64,000 nt of DNA from Desulfocapsaceae bacterium (GCA_031292275.1 JARLHL010000015.1:1-64000), one strand, 5' to 3'. Counted from the stretch's first letter, positions 27,913-37,508 are shown. A program made the numbers and translations. Notes: generated from the letters alone by a model not told the origin.

Positions 27913-29505
27913 CTAAATAAAAAGCAGATTCGCACATCCTACCGCAAAACCGATAAGGGCGCCCAGAAGACTGAGAGAGCTCAATTGCCTCCCCATTATT
28001 GAGAGAAGTCTTTGTTCCAGGCTCAACAGATCCAGGGCGTCGACTTTTTCCGTAACAATCGTTTTAATGTTGAGGGAATGCGCCAGGCCGGGAACTTCAG
28101 ATGCCAGCATTGCCAACGCCATTTTCCTGATTGAGAGATAAATGCCATCCCGCACCCCCGCAGGGAGCAGATCGGAAAGACGGCCAATTCGGCGGGCAAG
28201 AAGCCTGCACGTCATCGTCTCGACTGCCGCATCGATGGTTTTAGCCGTCTCCTGAGAACGCAGCAGGGCGAGTCCTTCATTCACCATCCAGGCCTTGAGC
28301 CTGGTCATGCCCCTTTCACCGAACAGATCGTGCATGACCTTCCGGACCGGTATCCTGCCGCCGTCGATATACGTCTCAATGTTGGCACGAATCATCAAGG
28401 ATATGGCCTGCGAGGTGTCCCGCCTGCGCAGCAGGATCAGGATCAGGCGGCTCAAGGGAGCGCAGATATCTGCAAGTCCGGAGTCCTTATCGTCATGCAA
28501 AAGCCTGACAAGAGGCGTCTTCAGAAAAATGAGGCATTGCTCCCGGACTCTTTCGGCAGCCCTCTCCCTGACGGTCTCCATGCGCATCAATGCCGCTATA
28601 TCTTCTTTTTTATCGATTAGATATTGACCAATCTTCGCCTCAACACGATCCTGGTCGAGAAAACCGCCGACCATGGAGGACACAACGCCCTGTGCTCGGA
28701 TCAGATCATCAATGCAGTTGCGGGCAGCCCGGACTATCGCGTCCCGGATCAGGGGTTCCTGCATAAAATCCGCGCAGGAACCCAGCAGGACCGGCGTCTG
28801 GTCCTCCATCGCCTGCATGATCAATTCACGGGTGGAAGCCGGCATAATATCATACAGGGATTTGCCGCTTTGAAGCATATCGCGAACCTGCTGATGCACA
28901 AACTGCTCAACCCATTTGTCCATGGCTGGACCGGCCAGCATGCGATCGACTCCGCCCTCAATGCATGCATATACGGTTTCACACTCATGGACGGAGAGAA
29001 GAGCGCCCGCCTCACTTTCCAGAAACCACTGACAGATCGAATCGATGTGCTGTTCAACGTTTTTTGAAAATTCATCGGACCGGATAAAAACATGCACGCT
29101 CTTTCTGACATGATAGATGACGGCCTTGGTCGCCACGTCGAAATAACTTCGGAAATTCTCCGGGACGAGCTCTGCCACCGGCCCCAGTTCCCGAGAAAAC
29201 ATCGAGCCAACCCGCTCCCTGATTACTGTCAACAGATGATCCTGAAATTGTTGCTTATTTAAGGCTTCACCAACTTCTGTACCGGTCAGCAGCTGCTCAC
29301 CCGCCATCTCGCCTATGGCAAGGGCCAGGGCATGTCGCTTGGCAGGGATTACCCCCGGAGTAAACGGAAGCCGCATTCCAAGGATACGCCAAGGTTTAAG
29401 CGGTCTGAACAACAGGGAAAAAGCCACCCTGTTGGCCACATATCCGATGCCTGCACCGATCAGAGGATAGGCTATACAGCTGATGATCTTCAAGGATTCT
29501 GACAT
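27913..29505 (-). CDS. DUF445 family membrane protein
   Basis: This 530-residue protein matches the DUF445 family (YheB-like): hydrophobic segments at both ends (about 5-25 and 505-528) around a large helical soluble part. The N-terminus has the family pattern PLIGAGIGYVANRVA, LFRPLKPWRILGMRLPFTPGVIP and KRHALALAIGEMAG. The function of the family is not known. It overlaps the upstream gph gene by 16 bases, so the two are co-transcribed. The link to phosphoglycolate phosphatase may be no more than operon economy. Confidence 0.85.
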   Translation of the reverse strand: MSESLKIISCIAYPLIGAGIGYVANRVAFSLLFRPLKPWRILGMRLPFTPGVIPAKRHALALAIGEMAGEQLLTGTEVGEALNKQQFQDHLLTVIRERVGSMFSRELGPVAELVPENFRSYFDVATKAVIYHVRKSVHVFIRSDEFSKNVEQHIDSICQWFLESEAGALLSVHECETVYACIEGGVDRMLAGPAMDKWVEQFVHQQVRDMLQSGKSLYDIMPASTRELIMQAMEDQTPVLLGSCADFMQEPLIRDAIVRAARNCIDDLIRAQGVVSSMVGGFLDQDRVEAKIGQYLIDKKEDIAALMRMETVRERAAERVREQCLIFLKTPLVRLLHDDKDSGLADICAPLSRLILILLRRRDTSQAISLMIRANIETYIDGGRIPVRKVMHDLFGERGMTRLKAWMVNEGLALLRSQETAKTIDAAVETMTCRLLARRIGRLSDLLPAGVRDGIYLSIRKMALAMLASEVPGLAHSLNIKTIVTEKVDALDLLSLEQRLLSIMGRQLSSLSLLGALIGFAVGCANLLFI

Positions 29506-30146
29506 AGGTCCACAATCTCCTGCGGAGCGCGGACAATAAAATCAGCCCCGCTTGCTTCAAGCTCTTTCTGGTCGCGAAATCCCCACAGGACTCCCGCCGT
29601 CTTCATGCCTGCCCCTCTCCCCGTCCGCATGTCGGTTGCCGTGTCCCCGACATAAAGGATATCCTTCGGATTAATTCCAAGTTCCCCGGCAATAATCAAG
29701 GCCCCCGCCGGGTCAGGCTTTCTGGGTGTATCAACTCGCTGCCCGCGGACACAACGGTACAGGCCAGGTTGAAAAAACCTGTCGGCGCAAATTCTGGTAA
29801 ATGTATCGGGCTTATTGGAAAGTATGGCCAGCCCCAGCCCCATGGCATGGAGATCGGCAAGCATCGTCGCAATCCCGGGATAAGGACACGTTTGATCAGC
29901 CCAATGGGCAGAATAAATAGAGGTGTAGAGTTCTTCGCATTCTCTGATCTGCTTCTCAGAGCTGGTCTGCGGCATAATTCTTTCAATCAGGGTCCTCACA
30001 CCGTCGCCGACAAAATATTGATAGGATTTGCGGGGATGGGGAGACAGGCTAAGAGCCTTCAATGCAGCGTTGGCACTGTCGGCCAGGTCATTCAGGCTGT
30101 TAAGCAGTGTCCCGTCAAGATCAAAAATTATGGCTTTGTAGAGCAT
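29490..30146 (-). CDS. gph: HAD hydrolase, phosphoglycolate phosphatase type
   Basis: This 218-residue HAD phosphatase probably removes phosphate from 2-phosphoglycolate formed during DNA repair. Motif I FDLDGTLLNS is at 8-17 with nucleophile Asp and acid-base Asp; motif II ILSNKP is near 110, and motif IV YVGDTATDMRTGRGAGM near 163-179. The helical cap (about 18-85) fits the C1 subclass. The Shine-Dalgarno before the ATG at 30146 is weak. HAD phosphatases have broad specificity, so the substrate is an inference from family likeness. Confidence 0.82.
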   Translation of the reverse strand: MLYKAIIFDLDGTLLNSLNDLADSANAALKALSLSPHPRKSYQYFVGDGVRTLIERIMPQTSSEKQIRECEELYTSIYSAHWADQTCPYPGIATMLADLHAMGLGLAILSNKPDTFTRICADRFFQPGLYRCVRGQRVDTPRKPDPAGALIIAGELGINPKDILYVGDTATDMRTGRGAGMKTAGVLWGFRDQKELEASGADFIVRAPQEIVDLCQNP

Positions 30147-30272
30147 AGCAGGAAGTAAATTATGACTGATGAGTAAAAAATCCCTTTGGCCTCAGGACAG
30201 CATATATCCTCTTACAACGAACAATATCTGAAATTTATATGGCATAATTCGGAAAAGAAATCTTCCATTTTT

Positions 30273-30303
30273 TTGAAAATTTGTATAAAAATGAGATTAT
30301 AGT
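30273..30303 (+). promoter_or_regulatory. Candidate sigma-70 promoter of the sdh/frd operon
   Basis: TTGAAA at 30273-30278 and TATAGT at 30298-30303 are 19 bases apart (18 if TTATAG is used). The start would be about 35 bases before the first gene. The spacing is a little long, so confidence is modest. Confidence 0.4.
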
Positions 30304-30344
30304 AACTCCGCCTCTCTTCTTAATTCAATCCAAGGAATAAACTT

Positions 30345-30992
30345 ATGTGGTTCGTCAGATTTGTTTCATCTTCGATTGGCAAGAAAGCGATCATGGCCTT
30401 GTCAGGGTTGATGCTGCTCCTGTTCCTCTGCAGCCATGCGGCAGGAAACGCCACCATTTACATGAGCAGAGCTGTATTCCAAGGCTACGCAGACGAATTG
30501 CATAGTCATCCATTAATAGTCCTCATTTTCAGCTCCGGCATCTTCCTTGTCTTTCTCGTCCATATCTGTGTTGGTATTCTGCTCTTTTTGCAAAACAGAC
30601 AGACTGCGGCATCGCGTTACAGCGTTTCAACACGGGTGGTTGCCAATCCCCTCGCATCAAAAACCATGCCCTACAGCGGGCTCTGTATACTTGTCTTTGT
30701 TCTTGTTCACGTCTCCGGTTTTGCCTTCGGTCCTGAACATGAGCCCATTGCCGAGACGGTGAAGCGTCTTCTGGGACATTTTTTTTACGGTCTTTTTTAC
30801 CTGGTTGCCTTCGCCGCCCTGGCCCTGCATCTGAGCCATGGATTCTGGAGCATGCTGCAGACTTTCGGTGTCAACCATCCTAGATATAATCCATTGATTG
30901 CGAAATCAACATTGGTTGTTCCTCTCTTTTTTCTCCTGCTGTTCGGAGGGATTGCTCTCTATTTTATGACAGGTATCGGTGCATCATTTTAA
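30345..30992 (+). CDS. sdhC: Succinate dehydrogenase/fumarate reductase cytochrome b subunit
   Basis: This is the membrane anchor of a quinone-linked succinate:quinone oxidoreductase. Its 215 residues form five likely membrane helices (about 13-33, 60-82, 108-128, 146-168, 190-212). Several His within or near helices (HAAGNA, LVHICVG, LVHVSGF, LHLSHG) are heme ligand candidates, which fits the single-subunit diheme B type known in Bacillus Sdh and Wolinella Frd. AAGGA precedes the ATG by about 8 bases. It is the first gene of the CAB operon. The direction in vivo (succinate oxidation or fumarate reduction) cannot be read from sequence. Confidence 0.9.
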   Translation: MWFVRFVSSSIGKKAIMALSGLMLLLFLCSHAAGNATIYMSRAVFQGYADELHSHPLIVLIFSSGIFLVFLVHICVGILLFLQNRQTAASRYSVSTRVVANPLASKTMPYSGLCILVFVLVHVSGFAFGPEHEPIAETVKRLLGHFFYGLFYLVAFAALALHLSHGFWSMLQTFGVNHPRYNPLIAKSTLVVPLFFLLLFGGIALYFMTGIGASF

Positions 30993-31072
30993 GTGCTGCC
31001 TTTAAGCCAGGTGCAAAATGGCCGACTGATCGGCAGATCACTCTTCTTCCAGTAGAATAAAAGGTCTTCACA

Positions 31073-33001
31073 ATGGAACTCACGTCACGAACCCCATCCG
31101 GTCCCCTTGCAGAAAAATGGGACAATCACAGGTTTACCAATAAGCTTGTCAACCCGGCAAACAGAAGGAAATACAAAATCATTGTCGTGGGTACAGGCCT
31201 CGCCGGGGCATCGGCTTCTGCGACCCTTGCCGAGCAGGGCTACGAGGTCCATACCTTCTGTATCCAGGACAGCCCCAGACGGGCTCATTCCATTGCCGCG
31301 CAGGGCGGGATCAACGCCGCCAAAAATTATCAGAACGACGGCGACTCAATCCACCGGCTCTTTTACGACACCATCAAAGGCGGCGATTTCCGTGCCAGGG
31401 AGGCCAACGTCTACCGGCTGGCCCAGGTCAGCAACAACATCATCGATCAATGCGTTGCCCAGGGTGTGCCCTTTGCACGGGAATATGGCGGAACGCTGGC
31501 CAATCGCTCGTTTGGCGGTGCCCAGGTTTCCCGAACCTTTTATGCCCGGGGCCAGACAGGTCAACAGCTTCTTCTTGGGGCCTACAGCGCCCTTTCCCGC
31601 CAAATCCACAAAGGCGGTGTGAAGATGTATCCCCGGCGGGAGATGATGGATCTGGTGATTGTCGACGGCCGTGCCCGCGGCATAGTCACCCGCAACCTGA
31701 TCAGCGGCACCTTGGAGAACCATGCCGCCGATGCCGTCATCCTGGCCACCGGCGGCTACGGCAATGCCTACTTCCTCTCTACAAACGCCATGGCCTCCAA
31801 CGTCACGGCCTCATGGCGGGCCCATAAACAGGGAGCGGGTTTTGCAAACCCCTGTTTTGTCCAGATTCATCCGACCTGCATCCCCGTTCATGGCGACTAT
31901 CAGTCAAAATTGACCTTGATGAGCGAAAGCCTGCGCAACGACGGAAGGGTCTGGGTCCCGCTTGCCGCAGATGACAAGCGGCCTCCGTCTGCTATCCCTG
32001 ATGCGGAAAGAGACTATTATCTAGAAAATAAATATCCCAGTTTCGGCAATCTGGTTCCGAGGGACGTGGCATCAAGGAATGCCAAGGAACAATGTGACCG
32101 GGGAAAGGGCGTTGGCAGCACGGGTCTTGCAGTCTATCTCGATTTTGCCGATGCGATCAAACGGGACGGCCAGGCGACAATCCTGAAGAAATACGGCAAT
32201 CTCTTCCAGATGTATGAAAAGATTACTGCCAGCAACCCGCTGAATGAACCGATGATGATCTATCCGGCAGTCCATTATACCATGGGCGGCCTCTGGGTTG
32301 ATTACGATCTGATGACCACCATCCCCGGCCTCTTCGCCATTGGCGAATGCAATTTCTCCGATCATGGAGCCAACCGCCTCGGCGCCAGCGCCCTTATGCA
32401 GGGACTGGCCGATGGTTATTTTATTATCGCGACCTCCGTTGCCCATTATCTGGGAACCAATGCACTTGGAGCCGTCTCCATTTCCGATCCCCAGTTTCTT
32501 ACCATTCAGAAGAATGTCAACGACCGGCTGCACAGGCTTTTGCGCAACAGCACGGCCGGTCCGACCGGGAAGGTCACAGTTGACGAAATTCACAAAGAAC
32601 TCGGTAAATTGCTCTGGGATAACTGCGGCATGGCCAGAAACAGGCAGGGGCTCGAAAAGGCCCTCGAACAGATCCCCGGCATCCGCGAAACCTTCTGGGA
32701 CAAGGTCTTCATCCCGGGCATCGGCGGCGAGTTGAATCAGTCGCTGGAGAGAGCCGGCCGGGTTGCCGACTTCCTCGAGTTCGGCGAGATTATGGTCCGT
32801 GACGCCCTGACCCGAGAAGAATCCTGCGGCTGTCATCTCCGGGAGGAAAGTCAGACCGAGGAACATGAAGCCAAACGCGATGATGCAAATTTCTCTCATG
32901 TTTCCGTCTGGGAATATAAAGGGGACGACGAGACGCCGGCCATGCATAAAGAACCGCTGACCTTTGAATTCGTTACTCCGAGCCAGAGAAGTTATAAATA
33001 G
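31073..33001 (+). CDS. sdhA: Succinate dehydrogenase/fumarate reductase flavoprotein subunit
   Basis: This 642-residue catalytic subunit binds FAD covalently and interconverts succinate and fumarate. The dinucleotide fold [19 protein letters not shown] is near 35-53, followed by the flavinylation site [18 protein letters not shown], in which the His carries FAD. The substrate-site region IHPTCIP and the capping part with [13 protein letters not shown] and [17 protein letters not shown] follow. The C-terminal helical domain ends with [14 protein letters not shown]. It lies 80 bases after sdhC and 60 before sdhB. In sulfate-reducing Desulfobulbales this enzyme serves the methylmalonyl-CoA propionate pathway, which fits the nearby carboxylase pair; that is inference. 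Confidence 0.96.
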   Translation: MELTSRTPSGPLAEKWDNHRFTNKLVNPANRRKYKIIVVGTGLAGASASATLAEQGYEVHTFCIQDSPRRAHSIAAQGGINAAKNYQNDGDSIHRLFYDTIKGGDFRAREANVYRLAQVSNNIIDQCVAQGVPFAREYGGTLANRSFGGAQVSRTFYARGQTGQQLLLGAYSALSRQIHKGGVKMYPRREMMDLVIVDGRARGIVTRNLISGTLENHAADAVILATGGYGNAYFLSTNAMASNVTASWRAHKQGAGFANPCFVQIHPTCIPVHGDYQSKLTLMSESLRNDGRVWVPLAADDKRPPSAIPDAERDYYLENKYPSFGNLVPRDVASRNAKEQCDRGKGVGSTGLAVYLDFADAIKRDGQATILKKYGNLFQMYEKITASNPLNEPMMIYPAVHYTMGGLWVDYDLMTTIPGLFAIGECNFSDHGANRLGASALMQGLADGYFIIATSVAHYLGTNALGAVSISDPQFLTIQKNVNDRLHRLLRNSTAGPTGKVTVDEIHKELGKLLWDNCGMARNRQGLEKALEQIPGIRETFWDKVFIPGIGGELNQSLERAGRVADFLEFGEIMVRDALTREESCGCHLREESQTEEHEAKRDDANFSHVSVWEYKGDDETPAMHKEPLTFEFVTPSQRSYK

Positions 33002-33061
33002 ATTTCATAGACATCCTGACACTCTTGATTGCTCCTCAAACCTCAAATTTCGTAGATTACC

Positions 33062-33817
33062 ATGAGCACTATTGACCTCACCTTGCAGATCTGGCGCCAG
33101 AAGGACAGCGACTCCCAGGGACACCTCCAGATATACACTCTGGGCGGCATCTCGACAGACATGTCTTTTCTGGAAATGCTGGATGTTCTGAATGAAAAGT
33201 TAACCAAAGAAGGAAAGGATCCGGTTGCCTTTGATCATGACTGCAGAGAAGGCATCTGCGGCATGTGCGGCTCTGTCATAAACGGCGTCGCCCATGGTCC
33301 TGAAAAGGAGACGACTCTCTGCCAGCTGCATATGAGAAATTTCAAGAACGGCGATGTGCTGGTCATTGAACCGTTCCGGTCCCGGGCCTTCCCTATCCGG
33401 AAGGATTTGATTGTTGACCGTTCCGCCTTTGACCGCATTATCCAATCCGGCGGCTATGTCTCGGTCAATACCGGCGGGACCCCCGACGGCAATGCCGTTC
33501 CGATTCCTGCCAAGACAGCTGAACTGGCAATGGACGCCGCAGCCTGTATCGGCTGCGGGGCCTGCGTTGCAGCCTGCCCCAACGGCGCTGCCATGCTGTT
33601 TACAAGTGCCAAGGTCTCGCAGCTCTGTCTCCTGCCTCAGGGAAAAACGGAGAGAAAAGCCCGGGCCCTGGCCATGGTCGCAACCATGGACGAAGAGGGT
33701 TTCGGCTATTGTTCCAACGCCAGGGAATGCGAGGCGGTCTGCCCTAAGGGCATCTCCATCAGCAATATCGCCAGGATGAACCGGGAATACCTGAAGGCCG
33801 TTCTGCTGGAAGGCTAG
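33062..33817 (+). CDS. sdhB: Succinate dehydrogenase/fumarate reductase iron-sulfur subunit
   Basis: This 251-residue subunit carries electrons between flavin and quinone. The 2Fe-2S cluster motif [16 protein letters not shown] with the later TLCQLHM is near 60-90; [12 protein letters not shown] near 160 gives the 4Fe-4S site; and [22 protein letters not shown] near 220 supplies the third cluster (3Fe-4S) together with earlier Cys. All expected ligands look present. It ends the operon; a flavoprotein gene follows 157 bases later on the same strand. Confidence 0.96.
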   Translation: MSTIDLTLQIWRQKDSDSQGHLQIYTLGGISTDMSFLEMLDVLNEKLTKEGKDPVAFDHDCREGICGMCGSVINGVAHGPEKETTLCQLHMRNFKNGDVLVIEPFRSRAFPIRKDLIVDRSAFDRIIQSGGYVSVNTGGTPDGNAVPIPAKTAELAMDAAACIGCGACVAACPNGAAMLFTSAKVSQLCLLPQGKTERKARALAMVATMDEEGFGYCSNARECEAVCPKGISISNIARMNREYLKAVLLEG

Positions 33818-33974
33818 GCCTCTCGGCCGTTCTGCAAAGACGGGAGCCATTCTGTTGCCCGAAGGATGGTTCCCGGCTCATATTGCCAAACGCTGGAGTC
33901 CGGGTCATTCTTCTCCCTCTGTCTCTTCGCTGTTTCTGGTTGAACAATTTCATCGCAGAGAAAAAATCGTTCGT

Positions 33975-35006
33975 ATGTACTTTCAGGTGGTAATCATCGG
34001 GGCAGGACCTGCCGGGCTTGCCTGCGCCAGAATCCTCTGCCGGAACGGCATACGAACTTTGGTAGTAGAGAAAAAAACGGAGATTGGTCCGAAAGTCTGC
34101 GCCGGTGGTCTGACCTGGGGCGGACTCGCCGATACAATCCCTCAAGACCTCATCGAACGCGCATTTCCGGTCCAGCATATCTACACCCGGTTCCAGCACA
34201 CCTCCGTCAGTTCTCCCTCCCCGATTATCGTTACCGTCAACAGAAAACGGCTGGGTCAGTTCATGCTCAAGCAGGCTATTGCCTGCGGCGCTGAAATCAT
34301 GACGTCAACACGACTGCATGAGATTGGCGATCATCGGCTGGTCCTGGAGGACATAATAAGCAGAAGACAGATGCAGGTCGGTTTTGATTGCCTCGTCGGC
34401 GCAGACGGCTCGCTGTCAGCCGTTAGGAATTTTCTCGGCCTTCCTTCAACACGGATGGGAATAGGTATTCATTATCAGATCCCATGCAAAAAGGAGTTGA
34501 TGGAATGGCACCTGAACAGTAGCCATTTCAAAAATGGGTATGGCTGGATATTTCCGCACCGAGAATCTGTTTCTGTAGGGGCATATGCCGACAGGGCAGT
34601 CCTCCCGGCCCATGCGCTCAAAGAAAATCTGATTTGCTGGGCAAGACATCAGGATATTGATCTGACAGCTGAAAAATGCAGGGCCGAGTATATTAGCTTT
34701 GACTACCGGGGATGGGATTTTGGCCATATCTTCCTGGCAGGCGATGCCGCCGGCCTTGCATCCGCCCTGACTGGAGAAGGCATATATCCTGCCGTTGTCT
34801 CCGGGGAGATGGTGGCGCGAAAAATCATAGATCCCCATTGCGACCTCACGCGGATGAAAAAGCTGATCCAAAAACAGAAACTGCATTGCCGCATGCTCTC
34901 ACTCACAGGAAAAAACAGCTTATTAAATATCCTTCTTTCAGAACTTGCAGTCTTTGGATTACGGATGGGATTTTTGAATTTTCACCAGTTGGAAATGGCA
35001 ATCTAA
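33975..35006 (+). CDS. FAD-dependent oxidoreductase of the geranylgeranyl reductase family
   Basis: This 343-residue flavoprotein has an N-terminal FAD fold VVIIGAGPAGLACARILC, the family block VCAGGLTWGG, GADGSLSAVRNFLG in the middle, and FLAGDAAGLASALTGEGIYPAV near 255. Members reduce isoprenoid double bonds in chlorophyll, archaeal lipids or menaquinone side chains; many remain unassigned. I start at the ATG at 33975, which begins MYFQVVIIG, rather than at an upstream ATG that would add 40 low-complexity residues before the FAD fold. The ribosome site is weak. A role in quinone tail reduction beside the Sdh genes is possible but not shown. Confidence 0.8.
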   Translation: MYFQVVIIGAGPAGLACARILCRNGIRTLVVEKKTEIGPKVCAGGLTWGGLADTIPQDLIERAFPVQHIYTRFQHTSVSSPSPIIVTVNRKRLGQFMLKQAIACGAEIMTSTRLHEIGDHRLVLEDIISRRQMQVGFDCLVGADGSLSAVRNFLGLPSTRMGIGIHYQIPCKKELMEWHLNSSHFKNGYGWIFPHRESVSVGAYADRAVLPAHALKENLICWARHQDIDLTAEKCRAEYISFDYRGWDFGHIFLAGDAAGLASALTGEGIYPAVVSGEMVARKIIDPHCDLTRMKKLIQKQKLHCRMLSLTGKNSLLNILLSELAVFGLRMGFLNFHQLEMAI

Positions 35007-35114
35007 CCTGTGACGGACAGTTTATATAATGGTATTAATGCTTGGAAATGCTTATAAGGTAAGAATAATGCGAATTTTGAAATGCGCACATTAAACCTGA
35101 ACACGGAGATTTCT

Positions 35115-35873
35115 ATGAGCAAAATTATAGCATTTGCGGGAAAAGGTGGTGTCGGAAAAACGACGGTTGCAAGCCTGGTGGTCCGTCATCTGACCACTAC
35201 CGGCAGGACTCCGGTACTTGCCGTCGATGCAGACCCCAACAGCAATCTCGGCGAAACCATGGGCATGAAGGTTACCACCAGCGTTGGTGATATCCGGGAA
35301 AATTTCATGAAAGATCCCCAGGGAATCCCATCGGGTATGGATAAAGCCATCTATCTTGAATCATTAATGAACCAGGCCATTATCGAGACGAGGAATTTTG
35401 ATCTTCTGGTCATGGGGAGGCAGGAGGGACAGGGATGTTACTGTATGGTCAACAACATCCTTAACAACTTCACTGAAGACCTGAGCGCAAGTTACAAATA
35501 CATGGTCGTCGATAATGAGGCCGGAATGGAACACCTGAGCCGCCGGACCAGTGGAAAAGTCGATATGCTCTACCTCGTCACCGATTATTCTCTCCGCGGT
35601 CTGCGGGCTGTTCGTCGTATATACGGGCTGCTGGACGGTTTAAAACTGACGGTAAAACAAATAGGGATTATCGTCACCCGTGGCCCTGAAAAGCTCAGTG
35701 ATGTTTTTCTGGCCGAGGCAGGTGAAATCGGGGTTCCCATCCTGGGAGTGATTCCCGATGACCCGGCCCTGCTCGAGTTTGACATGGAAAAGAAATCACT
35801 GCTCGACTTACCCCCATCATCTCCTTCCGTGGTCGCCGTCGATCACCTTATGGAAGTCAGTTTTCCGTACTAG
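35115..35873 (+). CDS. CooC-type P-loop ATPase (paralogue 1)
   Basis: This 252-residue MinD/SIMIBI ATPase of the CooC/AcsF group is thought to help insert nickel into CO dehydrogenase or acetyl-CoA synthase. The deviant Walker A KGGVGKTT is at 9-16, followed by AVDADPNSNLGETMG. GQGCYCMVNNIL near 115 supplies a CxC pair, the nickel-binding signature of CooC. VDNEAGMEHLSRRTSGKVD is the switch II region. ACGGAGATTTCT precedes the ATG at 35115, which fits better than the ATG 33 bases upstream. A second CooC lies at 40.8-41.6 kb on the other strand; the two are clearly different in sequence, so they may serve different enzymes. Confidence 0.88.
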   Translation: MSKIIAFAGKGGVGKTTVASLVVRHLTTTGRTPVLAVDADPNSNLGETMGMKVTTSVGDIRENFMKDPQGIPSGMDKAIYLESLMNQAIIETRNFDLLVMGRQEGQGCYCMVNNILNNFTEDLSASYKYMVVDNEAGMEHLSRRTSGKVDMLYLVTDYSLRGLRAVRRIYGLLDGLKLTVKQIGIIVTRGPEKLSDVFLAEAGEIGVPILGVIPDDPALLEFDMEKKSLLDLPPSSPSVVAVDHLMEVSFPY

Positions 35874-35885
35874 CACAGATTCGTG

Positions 35886-35926
35886 ATGGATCGCCCCCCG
35901 TACAGTCTTTGCAGGGAGCGATCCAT
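35886..35926 (+). terminator. Hairpin after the CooC-type gene
   Basis: ATGGATCGC and GCGATCCAT form a perfect 9-bp stem, 13 bases after the stop codon. It lacks a T tract, so it could be an mRNA 3' end hairpin or a factor-dependent stop. Confidence 0.45.
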
Positions 35927-35997
35927 ATTCCGGAAAATCCCTGGCCTCTGCCCTTCCCGATGTTTATTTTACAGTATCAGTACCGGACCTTGCACCT

Positions 35998-36011
35998 TTG
36001 ATCTAAGTCAA
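35998..36011 (+). promoter_or_regulatory. CRP/FNR-family operator-like palindrome
   Basis: TTGATCTAAGTCAA has the two-half-site form of CRP/FNR-family sites (FNR consensus TTGAT-N4-ATCAA) with one changed base; including flanks, CTTTGA and TCAAAG are perfect arms. It sits about 160 bases before the pseudo-HD gene in the CO dehydrogenase neighbourhood. Which regulator of the family (FNR, HcpR, Dnr, CooA-like) would bind cannot be told. Confidence 0.5.
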
Positions 36012-36172
36012 AGCCATTCTCCTCTCATCCTGCTATTCTTATAATGAAATACAGAGAGTCCCCATACCTGCAACCGGGTCTCTGATCTTAAAAAACTGAA
36101 TTGCAGCCACCCGATGAGTATGTTTTCTCGTGCAGCAATATCGGTACAATTCCATGGAATGGAGGTCTTTCG

Positions 36173-36907
36173 ATGAAATGCCCTGGACAGGATATGCAAT
36201 ATTGGACGCCGGGAGCGATCTATGAAGTCGCCTGCCCCCGGTGCAGTCATGCAGTGGAGTTTTACAAAGACGATACCTCACGAAAGTGCGGCCATTGCGG
36301 TCATCGATTCGTCAACCCCAAAATGGATTTCGGCTGCGCAGCCTACTGTCAGTTTGCTGAACAATGTCTTGGCACCCTTCCAGAAGAGTTTGCAGCCCAG
36401 AAGGAAAACCTGCTCAAGGATCGGGTCGCAATAGAAATGAAAAAATATTTCAAAAATGATTTCAGAAAGATAAGCCATGCAACCCGAGTGGCGACCCACG
36501 CGGAACGTATAGGAAGAAATGAAGGAGGCAATCTTGCTCTCATCCTGTGCGCCTCATACCTGCAGAAGATAGGAACGGCAGAGGCAGTCCGAAAATATGG
36601 ACAGCCAACAGAGGCAGATGTCAGCAGGGAGAGTGTCCCCATCGCCGAGACACTCTTCAGAAAGCTTGGGGCAAATGAGCAGCTTGTACAGAGGGTCTGT
36701 GCCATTATTGCCTCCCTGCCAGATCGGGAGGACAGCATTGAGGCCAATGTCGTCCAGGACGCGGAGACGATCGCCGGTCTTGAAGAGGAACATAAAAATT
36801 CCCCTCTTGATCGATCACGATTGGCAATGGAGCTTGCAGACAGCATTCGAACTGAAAGCGGCAGGCATGAGGCTAGAGAAATATTTGCGGCCTTGGGCCT
36901 TCTGTAA
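36173..36907 (+). CDS. Zinc-ribbon and degenerate HD-domain protein
   Basis: This 244-residue protein begins with a zinc ribbon (CPRC at 21-24, CGHC at 39-42) and a second Cys cluster (C55, C59, C65). Residues about 98-205 follow the HD phosphohydrolase fold: HATRVATHAERI with H102 matches the first ligand, and DAETI with D196 the last. The central HD pair, expected in A-YLHDIG, reads YLQKIG, and the later HH reads LP, so the metal site is broken and hydrolysis is unlikely. The ATG at 36173 follows GGAGG by 7 bases and is preferred over an ATG 72 bases upstream. It lies between two CooC/CooS gene groups, suggesting a regulatory or binding role there. Confidence 0.75.
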   Translation: MKCPGQDMQYWTPGAIYEVACPRCSHAVEFYKDDTSRKCGHCGHRFVNPKMDFGCAAYCQFAEQCLGTLPEEFAAQKENLLKDRVAIEMKKYFKNDFRKISHATRVATHAERIGRNEGGNLALILCASYLQKIGTAEAVRKYGQPTEADVSRESVPIAETLFRKLGANEQLVQRVCAIIASLPDREDSIEANVVQDAETIAGLEEEHKNSPLDRSRLAMELADSIRTESGRHEAREIFAALGLL

Positions 36908-36949
36908 ACAGAGGGATTGTCATGTATACAGAAGGCTTGGAACAGGAAA

Positions 36950-37000
36950 AGCCGGCATGAACGCTCCGCCATTCTCCATGGTGGAACGTTCACGCCGGCT
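36950..37000. terminator. Long imperfect hairpin between convergent genes
   Basis: The arms AGCCGGCATGAACG and CGTTCACGCCGGCT, extended inward to the CCAT/ATGG core, pair over about 22 bp with three mismatches. On the minus strand a TTTT follows at once. It lies between the pseudo-HD gene and the converging small zinc protein and probably ends both transcripts. Confidence 0.6.
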
Positions 37001-37020
37001 CCTCAATCTCGAAAAAAGTC

Positions 37021-37200
37021 CTATTTAACCTGACACTTGGCGGTTTCTATAGAGGCTCCGCAGGCAGAACATTTTACGATTTTCCCCAATTCGTCAGAAA
37101 AAATCTCCATTACTTTACCGCATGCGGGGCATTTCACTGTAACCTCAGTCAGGGTCTTATTGGCTTCAAATCCAGGACAATGCTGCTTTTGTTCTGCCAT
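37021..37200 (-). CDS. Small zinc-ribbon protein
   Basis: This 59-residue protein has two CxxC pairs (VKCPACGKVME and VKCSACGASIE) 19 residues apart, the spacing of a zinc ribbon or rubredoxin-like knuckle, and two further Cys near the ends. I start at the ATG at 37200 because AGGTGA lies five to six bases before it. It is the last of a string of small genes downstream of cooS on the same strand. Its function is unknown; a metal-handling role beside the CO dehydrogenase is only suggested by position. Confidence 0.7.
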   Translation of the reverse strand: MAEQKQHCPGFEANKTLTEVTVKCPACGKVMEIFSDELGKIVKCSACGASIETAKCQVK

Positions 37201-37313
37201 AATCGTCACCTCATTATTCAGATAGGCTGAAAATCCCCTTATGGGCCTTCAAAATTCTCTCCACCTCTATCAAAAAGAGTATGCACCTCCGTAAAGACTC
37301 ATCTCACTGATCT

Positions 37314-37508
37314 TTATTTTTTAACGGCGACCGGCGCGTCTATCAGATCCCCGCTTTTTTTATCAAGAAAATGAATAATGCAGGATGTACGAAACTTGCA
37401 GTATAAAGCCCCCCCCATGCACCTGGCACAATCCTCACACAAAAAATACTGGTGCTTCATACAATAATAAGAAGTCTCCACACCTGGATGATTCTTACAT
37501 TTACCCAT
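37314..37508 (-). CDS. Small B-box-like zinc-finger protein
   Basis: This 64-residue protein opens with KCKNHPGVETSYYCMKH and LCEDCARC, the C-x-x-H...C-x-x-H...C-x-x-C pattern of a B-box zinc finger, then has two more Cys (CKF, SCIIHF). The ribosome site GGAGG is about 10 bases before the ATG. It follows the cooS downstream gene on the same strand. It looks like a one-domain metal or protein-binding module. No exact function is known to me. Confidence 0.68.
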   Translation of the reverse strand: MGKCKNHPGVETSYYCMKHQYFLCEDCARCMGGALYCKFRTSCIIHFLDKKSGDLIDAPVAVKK

